Of a stretch of 49,586 bases of DNA, positions 42,958-49,586 are shown in pieces. Numbering within the stretch: the stretch's first letter is position 1; the number at the start of each line of letters is the position of its first letter. The stretch spans positions 1 to 49,586 of the forward strand of contig NZ_LDRT01000048.1 of the NCBI RefSeq assembly GCF_001476655.1. The letters are read 5' to 3'. Position numbers and translations under genes: made by a program. This DNA is from Microbacterium testaceum. Lineage in GTDB: Bacteria > Actinomycetota > Actinomycetes > Actinomycetales > Microbacteriaceae. The notes under the pieces were generated by a model. It did no database searches and was not told the origin of the DNA. It was given only the letters and a program-made list of their open reading frames with translations.

Positions 42958-43794
42958 ATGACCACGCCCCTTCCCGACGCCCCGAACGCGCTGTGCCGGC
43001 TCGCTGTCGCCGCTGCGCGCGCCGCTGCGCCGGCGCTGCTCGAGGCCTTCCGATCCGACATGAGCGTGTCGTTCAAGCGCGACGCTCACGACGTCGTGAC
43101 CGTGCACGACAAGAACGCCGAACACGTGATCAGCGCCGAGCTGCAGCGGGGCGCCCCCGGCTCCGAGATCCTCGGCGAGGAGACGGGCAGCTCGGGGGAC
43201 GCGCGCCTGCGCTGGATCATCGACCCGATCGACGGTACGGCGAACTTCGCCCGCGGGTTGGCGTACTGGTGCATCTCGATCGCCGCCGAACTCGACGGCG
43301 AGGTGGTCGCGGGAGTCATCCTCGACCCGGTCGCCGACAATCTGTTCGCCGCGGGGGAGGGGCCGGCGACCCTCAACGGAGGGCCCCTGCGGTCGGTCTC
43401 GGCCCGCGATGATCGCGCGACCCTGCTGACGAGCTTCCCCGGGTCGCACGACGTCGACCTGCTGGGTGAGGAGGCGTTCGCGCTCCTCGCCCAGATCACC
43501 CGCGACTACCAGCACCACCACAGCACCGGGAGCGGTGCCCTGAACCTCGCGCACGTGGCGGCGGGCTGGTCGGACGCGACCATGGGGTTCGACACGAATC
43601 CCTGGGACGTCGCGGCCGGAGCCCACATCCTCCGTCGCGCCGGCGGTGCCTTCGCGGGGTTCCGCGCGGGCGAGGCGGAGCGGCGCCCGCAGGCCTCGGC
43701 CGACTACGTCGCCTGGGGTGCGGGTGGGGATCACCGGGCCCTCCGCGAGCGTGTGCAGGCGCTGTCGGCACCGTGGGGGCGCGTGGAGCGGTGA
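42958..43794 (+). CDS. Inositol monophosphatase family protein
   Basis: A 278-aa Mg-dependent sugar-phosphate phosphatase. All metal motifs are present: GEE (about 77-79), WIIDPIDGTANFARG (Asp89, Asp92) and NPWDVAAGAHILRRAGG near the C-terminus. Family members hydrolyse inositol phosphates, histidinol phosphate, fructose-1,6-bisphosphate or 3'-phosphoadenosine phosphates. Start ATG 42958 has CGGAG upstream. It diverges from the UgpAEB-like operon and shares the intergenic region with operator copy 1, so joint LacI control is plausible. Confidence 0.9.
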   Translation: MTTPLPDAPNALCRLAVAAARAAAPALLEAFRSDMSVSFKRDAHDVVTVHDKNAEHVISAELQRGAPGSEILGEETGSSGDARLRWIIDPIDGTANFARGLAYWCISIAAELDGEVVAGVILDPVADNLFAAGEGPATLNGGPLRSVSARDDRATLLTSFPGSHDVDLLGEEAFALLAQITRDYQHHHSTGSGALNLAHVAAGWSDATMGFDTNPWDVAAGAHILRRAGGAFAGFRAGEAERRPQASADYVAWGAGGDHRALRERVQALSAPWGRVER

Positions 43795-43830
43795 GGGAGG
43801 GATGCCACGCGGGGGCGTGGCATCCCTCCC
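43795..43830. terminator. Bidirectional terminator, 16-bp perfect stem
   Basis: GGGAGGGATGCCACGC and its exact complement around a GGGG loop, starting directly after the phosphatase stop codon and ending 11 nt before the convergent 2H phosphoesterase stop. Confidence 0.85.
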
Positions 43831-43841
43831 CGCGGCTCGGA

Positions 43842-44498
43842 TCAGTCGAGGGGAAGCTTCCAGGTGCGCAGGTGCTCCCAGGTCAGGCTCTGCCACCAGC
43901 GGCCGGACCAGTCCGTGCTCGAGGTGCGGTAGAGCACGACCGTGTCGCCACGGAACCCCGAGGGGACGGGAACGTCGAGTCCGCGGATGAAATCGGCGAC
44001 CTCGTCGCGCAGGTCGGGGCGGACGTAGAGGTCGTGCGAGGCGAGTGAGAGGTGGGCGCGGAAGGACTCCGGACGGAAGTCGTTGTTCTCGGGGTTGTGC
44101 ACGGGAGGTCGGAACGGCGCGATCGCGGTGTCGATATCGCGTGCGAGCGCGACGAACGCGGTGTTGACGCTGCCGTCCCCGTTCTCGCTCACGTCGTACA
44201 CGAACCCCTGGCCCTGGCCGCGGATGCCGGCATTGTGGACCGGGAACGCCGGACGGTCGGCGAGCAGTGCCGACAGGGCGTCGATGACGTCCGGCTCGGC
44301 GAACCCGAAGGGCTGGCTGCCGACCAGGGTCGCGTGCGGGGGGAAGGCGCCCGCCGAGACGAGACCGTACTGGGCGCGCAGCTGGTCGGTGACGACTGTC
44401 ACCGCCCGACAGGTCTGGGGGTCCGGGCGGAGGTAGATGCCATAGCGGAAGGGGTCGCTGTCGTCTCGTGGCCGAGTGCGGTCGGAATTCTTGGTCAT
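43842..44498 (-). CDS. 2H phosphoesterase (2'-5' RNA ligase-like)
   Basis: A 218-aa protein of the 2H superfamily with two HxT/S motifs: HAT at 55-57 (FPPHATLVG) and HLS at 149-151 (FRAHLSLASHD). The superfamily hydrolyses cyclic or 2',3'-linked phosphodiesters or ligates RNA ends; the C-terminal WWQSLTWEHLRTWKLPLD is unusual to me and I do not recognise the subfamily. The start ATG 44498 lies 24 nt from the operator copy 2. The context with a phosphatase and a UgpB-like importer favours a small-molecule cyclic phosphodiesterase over RNA processing. Confidence 0.82.
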   Translation of the reverse strand: MTKNSDRTRPRDDSDPFRYGIYLRPDPQTCRAVTVVTDQLRAQYGLVSAGAFPPHATLVGSQPFGFAEPDVIDALSALLADRPAFPVHNAGIRGQGQGFVYDVSENGDGSVNTAFVALARDIDTAIAPFRPPVHNPENNDFRPESFRAHLSLASHDLYVRPDLRDEVADFIRGLDVPVPSGFRGDTVVLYRTSSTDWSGRWWQSLTWEHLRTWKLPLD

Positions 44499-44521
44499 TC
44501 GATCTCATTTCGCAAAGGGGA

Positions 44522-44535
44522 AGGGAACGTTCCCT
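44522..44535. promoter_or_regulatory. LacI-type operator AGGGAACGTTCCCT (copy 2)
   Basis: A perfect 14-bp palindrome with the same 12-bp core as copy 1, placed at the downstream edge of the predicted -10 of the 2H phosphoesterase promoter. Confidence 0.78.
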
Positions 44536-44563
44536 ATCCTCATCCGCGTGAGCCGTGTCGCAA
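44535..44563 (-). promoter_or_regulatory. Predicted promoter of the 2H phosphoesterase gene
   Basis: Minus-strand TTGCGA (44558-44563) and AGGATA (44535-44540), 17-nt spacing, abutting operator copy 2. Confidence 0.45.
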
Positions 44564-44605
44564 GAGACGAGCCGTCGTCCAGCGGGTGAACGGCGGGTGA
44601 CGCGG

Positions 44606-45673
44606 TCAGGTGTGGGCGGCGGTTCGTCCCACGATGAGCTCGCCGTCGATCGCGCGGTGCTGGGTGCCCGCGGCGTCGCCGTCGATCTGATCCACGACGT
44701 CGTCGACCGAGAGGCGGCCGATCCGGCCCAGCGGCTGGCGCCATGACGTGATCCCGAGGAGCGACGTCGTGAAGGGCGACACGCCGTCGTACCCCGTGAT
44801 CGAGAGGTCGTCGGGCGCCGAGAGTCCTCGGTCGCGGAGGCGCTCGAGGGCGGCGATGGCCCACGCGTCGCTCGGTGTCATGAAGGCGGTGACCCCGGTG
44901 TCGAGCACGGCGTCCACGATCGGGGCGATGCTGTCGGCACGGGGCCCCGCATCGTTGCCGGCGACGGGGACGACGCCGACGCCGAGCTCCCGCAGGCGCG
45001 CGACCATCGCCTCGGTACGCCGGGCCTGGGTGATGGAGTCCGTCGGCGACAGGGTCATCACCGCGACGCGGCGATGACCGAGGCTCACGATGTGGTCGGC
45101 GAGCCCGCGCCCGCCCGCGACCTCGTCGCAGTACACGCTGCTCACGGACGGGTCCTGCTCCGGGCGGCCCGCGACCACGGTCGGGATCCGCGCCGCGAAC
45201 GGGATCACGTCCTCGACCGGCAGGGCGCCGCTGCACACGATCAGCCCCTCGACGCGCAGAGCGACGAGGGTCTCCAGGGCGCGACGCTCCTCGGCGATCG
45301 AGAAGGACCCCGCGCCGGTCGCGGTCACGGCGCGATAGCCGCGCTCGGCGGCCCGCTCCTGGAAGGCGGTGAGGAGGTGTCCGTAGAACGGCGTCGCCGC
45401 ATCCCGGACGAAGACGCCGAGCGTGTGGGTGCGGTGGGCGGACATGCCGCGGGCGTGCGCGTTGGGGACATAGCCCAGGCTCGCGGCGGCATCCCGAACG
45501 CGAGTGACCGTTCGTTCGGCGACGCCGGACGCGCCCGAGAGCGCCCGCGAGACGACCGATTTCGACACGCCCGCTGCGGCGGCGACGTCGTGGATCGTCG
45601 GGGCGGGACCGCCGCGGCGCGCGTGCGCGGGACGGATGATCGGGTCGCCGTCGTCGGGCGTCAGGGCTGCCAC
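44606..45673 (-). CDS. LacI-family transcriptional regulator
   Basis: A 355-aa repressor. The LacI helix-turn-helix and hinge are clear at about residues 26-80: TIHDVAAAAGVSKSVVSRALSG, then LGYVPNAHARGM. The effector domain has the family pattern (TLGVFVRDAATPFYGHLL, HRRVAVMT, VTAFMTPSDAWAIAALERLRDRGLSAPDDLSITGYDG). GTG 45673 is used as start. It lies directly upstream of the 2H phosphoesterase gene in the same direction, and the two palindromes GGGAACGTTCCC on either side of the phosphatase/phosphoesterase pair are its most likely targets. The ligand is unknown. Confidence 0.92.
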   Translation of the reverse strand: MAALTPDDGDPIIRPAHARRGGPAPTIHDVAAAAGVSKSVVSRALSGASGVAERTVTRVRDAAASLGYVPNAHARGMSAHRTHTLGVFVRDAATPFYGHLLTAFQERAAERGYRAVTATGAGSFSIAEERRALETLVALRVEGLIVCSGALPVEDVIPFAARIPTVVAGRPEQDPSVSSVYCDEVAGGRGLADHIVSLGHRRVAVMTLSPTDSITQARRTEAMVARLRELGVGVVPVAGNDAGPRADSIAPIVDAVLDTGVTAFMTPSDAWAIAALERLRDRGLSAPDDLSITGYDGVSPFTTSLLGITSWRQPLGRIGRLSVDDVVDQIDGDAAGTQHRAIDGELIVGRTAAHT

Positions 45674-45746
45674 GCCTTCACGCTAGCGTCCTCGGGCCGC
45701 GCGGCGCCCGCACGAGCGTGTCGGTGGTCGGTGCCAGGATGTCGGC

Positions 45747-46580
45747 ATGCGCATCCGCACGACCTCGACGCAGCGCACGTACCGCTACGTGCGCCTGTCG
45801 ATCGTGGGAGCGACGCTGGCGCTGGCGGTGTCGATCGGGATCGAGGTCGCCGGCCGGGGCGTGCTGTCGTCGCTGAGTGCGGCGTTCTACACGCCCGCGG
45901 GCAATGTGTTCGTCGGCGTCCTCTGCGCCATCGCGCTGGCGCTGCTGGTGCTCTCGGGGCGAAGCGTCGAACAGGGGCTGCTCGATCTTGCGGCCGTGTT
46001 CGCGCTCGTCGTCGCGCTGATTCCCACGCCGATCTCCGACGCCTCGTGCGGCGGTGACGCCGTGTGCGTGCCCGCCGCCGCGATCCCCGGGGTGGTCAAC
46101 AACGGCATCTCGGTGGCATCCCTCTCTCTCGTCGTCCTCATCGTCGCGGCCGTCCTCGCGCGCACCCAGGGCCAGGCGGGCGCGGGCACCGTCGTGACCC
46201 TCGCCGCCGCGGCGGTGATCGTGGCCGGTTTCGTGGCGTGGGCTCTCGGCGATTTCCCCGGCTTCCTGCGAGGCGCCCACAACGTCGCGGCGGTCGGGTT
46301 CTTCTCGGTGATCGGCGTGGTGGCCGCCATCTCGGCGTGGCGTCCGCAGCGCGCTCCGCGTCGCTTCCGGGCGGTGTACGCCGTGGTGGCGGTGGGCATC
46401 CTCGGCACCCTCGGCGCGCTGGTCGCGGTGCTGATCGCCGGGCGAGCGGCGACGGCGGCCGTCGGGGGCGTTCCGGTCATCTTCCTCGGCGAATCGATCG
46501 TGGTGGCGCTGTTCGCCGCGTTCTGGCTCGTTCAGACGGTCGAGTTGTGGAACGCCGTCGACCCGGCGCTTCGCGCGTGA
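45747..46580 (+). CDS. Integral membrane protein, DUF998-like (277 aa)
   Basis: Eight hydrophobic segments fill the protein, with a short extracytoplasmic loop holding two Cys (DASCGGDAVCVPAAA) that could form a disulfide. The layout, including the IPTPISDA segment after helix 3 and FPGFLRGAHNVAAVGFF, resembles DUF998-type proteins, but the match is weak. Start ATG 45747. It diverges from the LacI gene; no shared operator is seen. Function unknown. Confidence 0.75.
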   Translation: MRIRTTSTQRTYRYVRLSIVGATLALAVSIGIEVAGRGVLSSLSAAFYTPAGNVFVGVLCAIALALLVLSGRSVEQGLLDLAAVFALVVALIPTPISDASCGGDAVCVPAAAIPGVVNNGISVASLSLVVLIVAAVLARTQGQAGAGTVVTLAAAAVIVAGFVAWALGDFPGFLRGAHNVAAVGFFSVIGVVAAISAWRPQRAPRRFRAVYAVVAVGILGTLGALVAVLIAGRAATAAVGGVPVIFLGESIVVALFAAFWLVQTVELWNAVDPALRA

Positions 46581-46685
46581 CGACGCGGCCGGGCCGGCCA
46601 CGTCGGTGACGCCGTCGGCGAGGCCGAGCGGAAACGCGGGGCGACGGGGATTGCCGGGAATATCCTCGGAACCTCCTCGTTGAAG

Positions 46686-46714
46686 TTGATACACAGTCGC
46701 TCAAGTCTCAAACT
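46686..46714 (+). promoter_or_regulatory. Predicted promoter of the Clp ATPase gene
   Basis: TTGATA (46686-46691) and CAAACT (46709-46714) with 17-nt spacing. The HAIR operator begins within the -10 hexamer. Confidence 0.5.
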
Positions 46715-46733
46715 TGAGTGAGATTGACTCATG
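46713..46733. promoter_or_regulatory. HAIR element (HspR operator)
   Basis: CTTGAGT-N7-ACTCATG matches the HspR-associated inverted repeat CTTGAGT-N7-ACTCAAG at 13 of 14 positions. An extra half site makes CTCAAGT-CTCAA-ACTTGAG at 46700-46718. HspR represses dnaK and clp genes in actinobacteria until heat shock. Confidence 0.85.
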
Positions 46734-46750
46734 TACCACAGGAGACGTTC

Positions 46751-49270
46751 GTGCCCGAAGATGTCACCCCCGGCACCGGGGAAAGCGGTGCCCAGTCGTT
46801 CGACGAGTTCCTCGCCCGCTACCTGGCGGGAGAGCGTGCGCGCGCCGAACGGTCCATCGATCTCAGCCGGTTCCTGAGCGCCCGCACGCAGGAGGCTCTC
46901 CAGGCCGCGGGACGCTACGCTCTCGGCCGTGGCCAGCGGGAACTCGACGCCCTGCACGTGCTGCATGTTCTCGTGGGGCGGTCGCCCGCCCGGGAAGCCG
47001 TCGCGCGCATCGGTGCCGATCCCGCCGCCATCGCCCGTGCCGCCGAGAGCCGTCTTCCCGCCGCGAGCGACGCGGCCGACGTCGACGGCGCGGTGATCGC
47101 GGGCTCGGTGCAGCGCGCGCTGTTCCACGCCTTCCAGGTCGCGCGCGCCGCGGGGTCCACCTATGTCGACCCCGACCACCTCTTCTTCGCCCTCGTGCTG
47201 GCGCAAGACGCCCCGGCCGGGCAGATCCTCGCGCAGGCCGGTGTCACGGCCGAGGCCCTGACCCAGGGGGTGCGCGAGACCGTCGTCGGCGGGACCGAGA
47301 CCACGGCGTCGAGCGAAGCGGCATCCGTGACCCCGAACCTCGACCGGTTCGGCACCGATCTGACCGCTCTCGCGACCGCCGGTGAGCTCGACCCGGTCAT
47401 CGGTCGCGTCGACGAGATCGAGCAGACGATCGAGATCCTCAGCCGACGCACGAAGAACAACCCCGTGCTGATCGGCGAGGCGGGCGTCGGCAAGACCGCC
47501 GTCGTCGAGGGACTCGCCCGGGCGATCGTCGCCGACGAGGTGCCCGAGCAGCTGCGCGGCACGCGCGTCGTCTCGATCGACCTGGCCGCGATGCTCGCGG
47601 GTGCGCGCTACCGCGGCGACTTCGAGGAGCGTCTCACGCAGACGATGGAGGAGATCGCGGCATCCGAGAAGCTCGTCGTCTTCATCGACGAGGTGCACAC
47701 CCTCGTCGGGGCCGGAGGCAGCGGCGACGGCTCGATGGACGCGGGGAACATCCTCAAGCCGCGCCTCGCGCGCGGCGACGTGCGCCTCATCGGTGCGACG
47801 ACGCTGCGCGAGTACCGCACGATCGAGAAGGACCCGGCCCTCGAGCGGCGCCTGCAGCCGGTGCGGGTCGGCGAGCCCTCGATGACGGATGCCGTGGAGA
47901 TCCTCCGCGGACTCCGCCCCGCCTACGAGGAGCACCACGCCGTCACCTACACCGACGAGGCGCTGCGCGCCGCGGTCGAACTCAGCGATCGGTATCTGCC
48001 CGACCGCGTGCTGCCCGACAAGGCGATCGATCTCATCGACCAGGCCGGAGCGCGGCTGCGGCTGCGGCTCGGGGTTTCGGTCGACACCTCCTCGCTGCTC
48101 GAGCGGCTCGCCACCCTCGAGGCCGAGAAGAACGCCGCCGTCTCGGCCGAGCACTACGAAGAGGCTTCGCGCCTGCGCGACGAGATGGCCGCCGTCCAGA
48201 CACAGCTCGATGAGGCCACCCGGTCCCCGCGCGCCGCGGCGGTCGTCGACGAGCCCGAGATCGCCGGCGTGATCAGTCGCGCCACGGGGATTCCGGTCGC
48301 CCGCCTGACCGCCACCGAGCGCGGCCGTCTGTCGCAGTTGGAGGACGAGCTCCACGCCCGGGTCATCGGACAGGACGACGCTGTCGCCGCCGTCGCCAAG
48401 GCCGTGCGCCGCAATCGCACGGGCATGGGCGACGAGAATCGCCCCGTCGGATCGTTCCTGTTCCTCGGCCCCACCGGCGTCGGCAAGACCGAGCTCGCGA
48501 AGGCTCTCGCGGGATCGCTCTTCGACGATGACGGCGCCGTGATCCGCTTCGACATGAGCGAGTTCGGCGAGCGGCACACCGTGTCGCGGCTGATCGGCGC
48601 CCCTCCCGGATACGTCGGCTACGACGAGGCCGGCCAGCTCACCGAGCGCGTGCGCCGCAACCCCTATGCGGTCGTGCTGTTCGACGAGATCGAGAAGGCG
48701 CACCCCGACGTGTTCACCCTGCTGCTGCAGGTGCTCGACGACGGACGCCTCACCGACGGCCAGGGACGCACGGTCGACTTCCGCAACACGGTGATCGTGA
48801 TGACCTCGAACCTCGGCGCCGAGATCCTGGCATCCCGCTCCGGCTCGATCGGTTTCACCACGCACGCGTTCGCGGCCGAGGACGTGCGCGAGCGGGTCAT
48901 GGGCAAGCTGCGCGAGGCGATGCGGCCCGAGTTCCTCAACCGCATCGACGACATCGTGCTGTTCCAGAAGCTCGAGAAGGCGCAGCTGCGCGACATCGTG
49001 CGGCTGCTGCTGGGCGCGTCCGCGCGGCGGCTTTCCGCGCGGGGCGTCGCGCTCGACGTGACCGACGCCGCGGTGGAGCGTCTCGCCGAGGTCGGGTACG
49101 AGCCCGAGTACGGCGCGCGGCCGCTCCGCCGGCTCATCCAGCGTGAGGTCGACGACCGCATCGCCGACCTGTTCGTCTCGGGCGCGCTGAGCGACGGGGG
49201 AGCGGTGACGGTGGATGCCGACGCCTCGGGCTTCGTGGTCCGCGCTGCGGCTCGCGCGCTGGCGGCGTAA
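46751..49270 (+). CDS. ATP-dependent Clp protease ATP-binding subunit (ClpC-like Hsp100)
   Basis: An 839-aa AAA+ unfoldase. Clp N-domain repeats (about 50-180), AAA module 1 with Walker A GEAGVGKT (Lys248), a short UVR-like middle segment ([30 protein letters not shown]), and AAA module 2 with Walker A GPTGVGKT (Lys579). The middle domain is far shorter than the coiled coil of ClpB, and an IGF loop (700-702, SGSIGF) of the ClpP-docking kind is present. So this is a ClpC/ClpA-type partner of ClpP rather than a disaggregase. GTG 46751 follows AGGAG; the ATG at 46718 falls inside the HAIR element and is rejected. HspR control is unusual for ClpC. Confidence 0.92.
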   Translation: MPEDVTPGTGESGAQSFDEFLARYLAGERARAERSIDLSRFLSARTQEALQAAGRYALGRGQRELDALHVLHVLVGRSPAREAVARIGADPAAIARAAESRLPAASDAADVDGAVIAGSVQRALFHAFQVARAAGSTYVDPDHLFFALVLAQDAPAGQILAQAGVTAEALTQGVRETVVGGTETTASSEAASVTPNLDRFGTDLTALATAGELDPVIGRVDEIEQTIEILSRRTKNNPVLIGEAGVGKTAVVEGLARAIVADEVPEQLRGTRVVSIDLAAMLAGARYRGDFEERLTQTMEEIAASEKLVVFIDEVHTLVGAGGSGDGSMDAGNILKPRLARGDVRLIGATTLREYRTIEKDPALERRLQPVRVGEPSMTDAVEILRGLRPAYEEHHAVTYTDEALRAAVELSDRYLPDRVLPDKAIDLIDQAGARLRLRLGVSVDTSSLLERLATLEAEKNAAVSAEHYEEASRLRDEMAAVQTQLDEATRSPRAAAVVDEPEIAGVISRATGIPVARLTATERGRLSQLEDELHARVIGQDDAVAAVAKAVRRNRTGMGDENRPVGSFLFLGPTGVGKTELAKALAGSLFDDDGAVIRFDMSEFGERHTVSRLIGAPPGYVGYDEAGQLTERVRRNPYAVVLFDEIEKAHPDVFTLLLQVLDDGRLTDGQGRTVDFRNTVIVMTSNLGAEILASRSGSIGFTTHAFAAEDVRERVMGKLREAMRPEFLNRIDDIVLFQKLEKAQLRDIVRLLLGASARRLSARGVALDVTDAAVERLAEVGYEPEYGARPLRRLIQREVDDRIADLFVSGALSDGGAVTVDADASGFVVRAAARALAA

Positions 49271-49283
49271 CGCGCTTCGGTGG

Positions 49284-49311
49284 ACGCCTCGGGGCTTCGG
49301 CTCCGGGGCGT
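49284..49311 (+). terminator. Terminator after clp gene
   Basis: A 12-bp stem with two G-U pairs and a UUCG tetraloop, 14 nt after the stop codon, followed by TCTTCGT. Confidence 0.75.
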
Positions 49312-49369
49312 TCTTCGTACGCGGCCCCGGGCACCGCCGCCGGCTCGCGAGGACGGGTGTGCTCGCGAA

Positions 49370-49439
49370 ACCGCACGCGTTTGCCGAGGACGCACTCGTT
49401 GGGCGTCGACGTTCTGCGTCCTCGGCCAACGCGTGCGGT
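49370..49439. repeat. 25-bp inverted repeat with 20-nt loop
   Basis: Arms 49370-49394 and 49415-49439 are complementary over 25 bp with one mismatch; each contains ACGCGT and CCGAGG-type cores. It lies in the intergenic gap after the clp terminator. It could be a dispersed palindromic element of the genus or a second terminator. Confidence 0.6.
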
Positions 49440-49511
49440 CTCGGTGTCTCCGGCCGCGACCCGCGCGTGACACCCGCCCCCGATGTCGGAGGTTCGGGGC
49501 AGAGTAGAGAC

Positions 49512-49586
49512 ATGAGTCGTATCGGCACGATCTTCAGCCCGTACCCCCACCCGCCCGAAGAGCTGCGCGACGCCGCGCGCGCGGCG
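49512..49586 (+). CDS. LLM-class flavin-dependent oxidoreductase (partial, 5' end)
   Basis: The first 25 codons of a gene that runs off the window. MSRIGTIFSPYPHPPEELRD is typical of the N-terminus of luciferase-like (F420- or FMN-dependent) oxidoreductases. The substrate cannot be judged from this fragment. Confidence 0.7.
   Translation, partial: MSRIGTIFSPYPHPPEELRDAARAA

Noticed and set aside
46751..49270. Calling the Hsp100 ClpB because of the HAIR element
   Set aside because: The middle domain is too short and an IGF ClpP-docking loop is present.
46532..49528. A 998-aa minus-strand open frame
   Set aside because: Antisense to the Clp ATPase and runs through its promoter and terminator.

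Overview
The window is high-GC actinobacterial DNA. Dense 4-nt ATGA/GTGA gene overlaps, many GTG starts, an HspR-type HAIR operator, actinobacterial anchored-repeat surface proteins and constant use of the heptamer GGCATCC/GGATGCC point to Microbacteriaceae, probably Microbacterium. That assignment is inference from sequence style. The layout looks chromosomal: no mobile element, tRNA, rRNA or CRISPR array was seen.

Region 1 (4-13664) is a glycan-use locus. A nine-gene minus-strand operon starts at 12433: solute-binding lipoprotein, two ABC permeases, GH3 glycosidase, GH38 alpha-mannosidase, Gfo/Idh oxidoreductase, DUF993 DapA-like protein, TIM-barrel isomerase and glycerate kinase. Nearly all junctions overlap by 1-4 nt. 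A D-2-hydroxyacid dehydrogenase is divergent. An 18-bp palindrome fills the spacer of the operon promoter. Region 2 (13668-18432) holds a secreted multidomain GH9 glycanase facing a DeoR-HTH/sugar-binding chimeric regulator that is overlapped by a ThuA-like gene.

Region 3 (18496-27209) is mostly housekeeping or accessory: nucleoside hydrolase with ribokinase, an NTF2-like protein, FUSC and other membrane proteins, an rRNA methyltransferase, a 2-oxoacid decarboxylase, EI24, and two small proteins of 39 and 49 aa.

Region 4 (27251-39588) is the most interesting part: a probable Zur-controlled 'anchored repeat' metal ABC transporter. A perfect 19-bp Fur/Zur-type palindrome precedes a 75-aa His/Cys-rich ORF, a secreted beta-rich protein, a 1990-aa surface protein with about seven repeats, a ZnuA-like binding protein with the same repeat inserted in swapped half order, a second anchored repeat protein, the ATPase, the permease, and a lytic transglycosylase. 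From 28374 to 39507 each gene overlaps the next by 4 nt. The idea is that wall-spanning His-bearing repeats pass zinc inward to the membrane transporter. TIGRFAM-type models describe the families; the mechanism is inference.

Region 5 (39622-45673) is a LacI-controlled uptake system: a UgpB-like binding protein, two permeases, an inositol-monophosphatase-family enzyme and a 2H phosphoesterase. Copies of GGGAACGTTCCC lie in front of both minus-strand transcription units, so a phosphodiester or polyol-phosphate substrate is a reasonable guess. Region 6 (45747-49586) holds an eight-helix membrane protein, a ClpC-like Hsp100 ATPase under a HAIR operator, a 25-bp inverted repeat and the start of a luciferase-like oxidoreductase.
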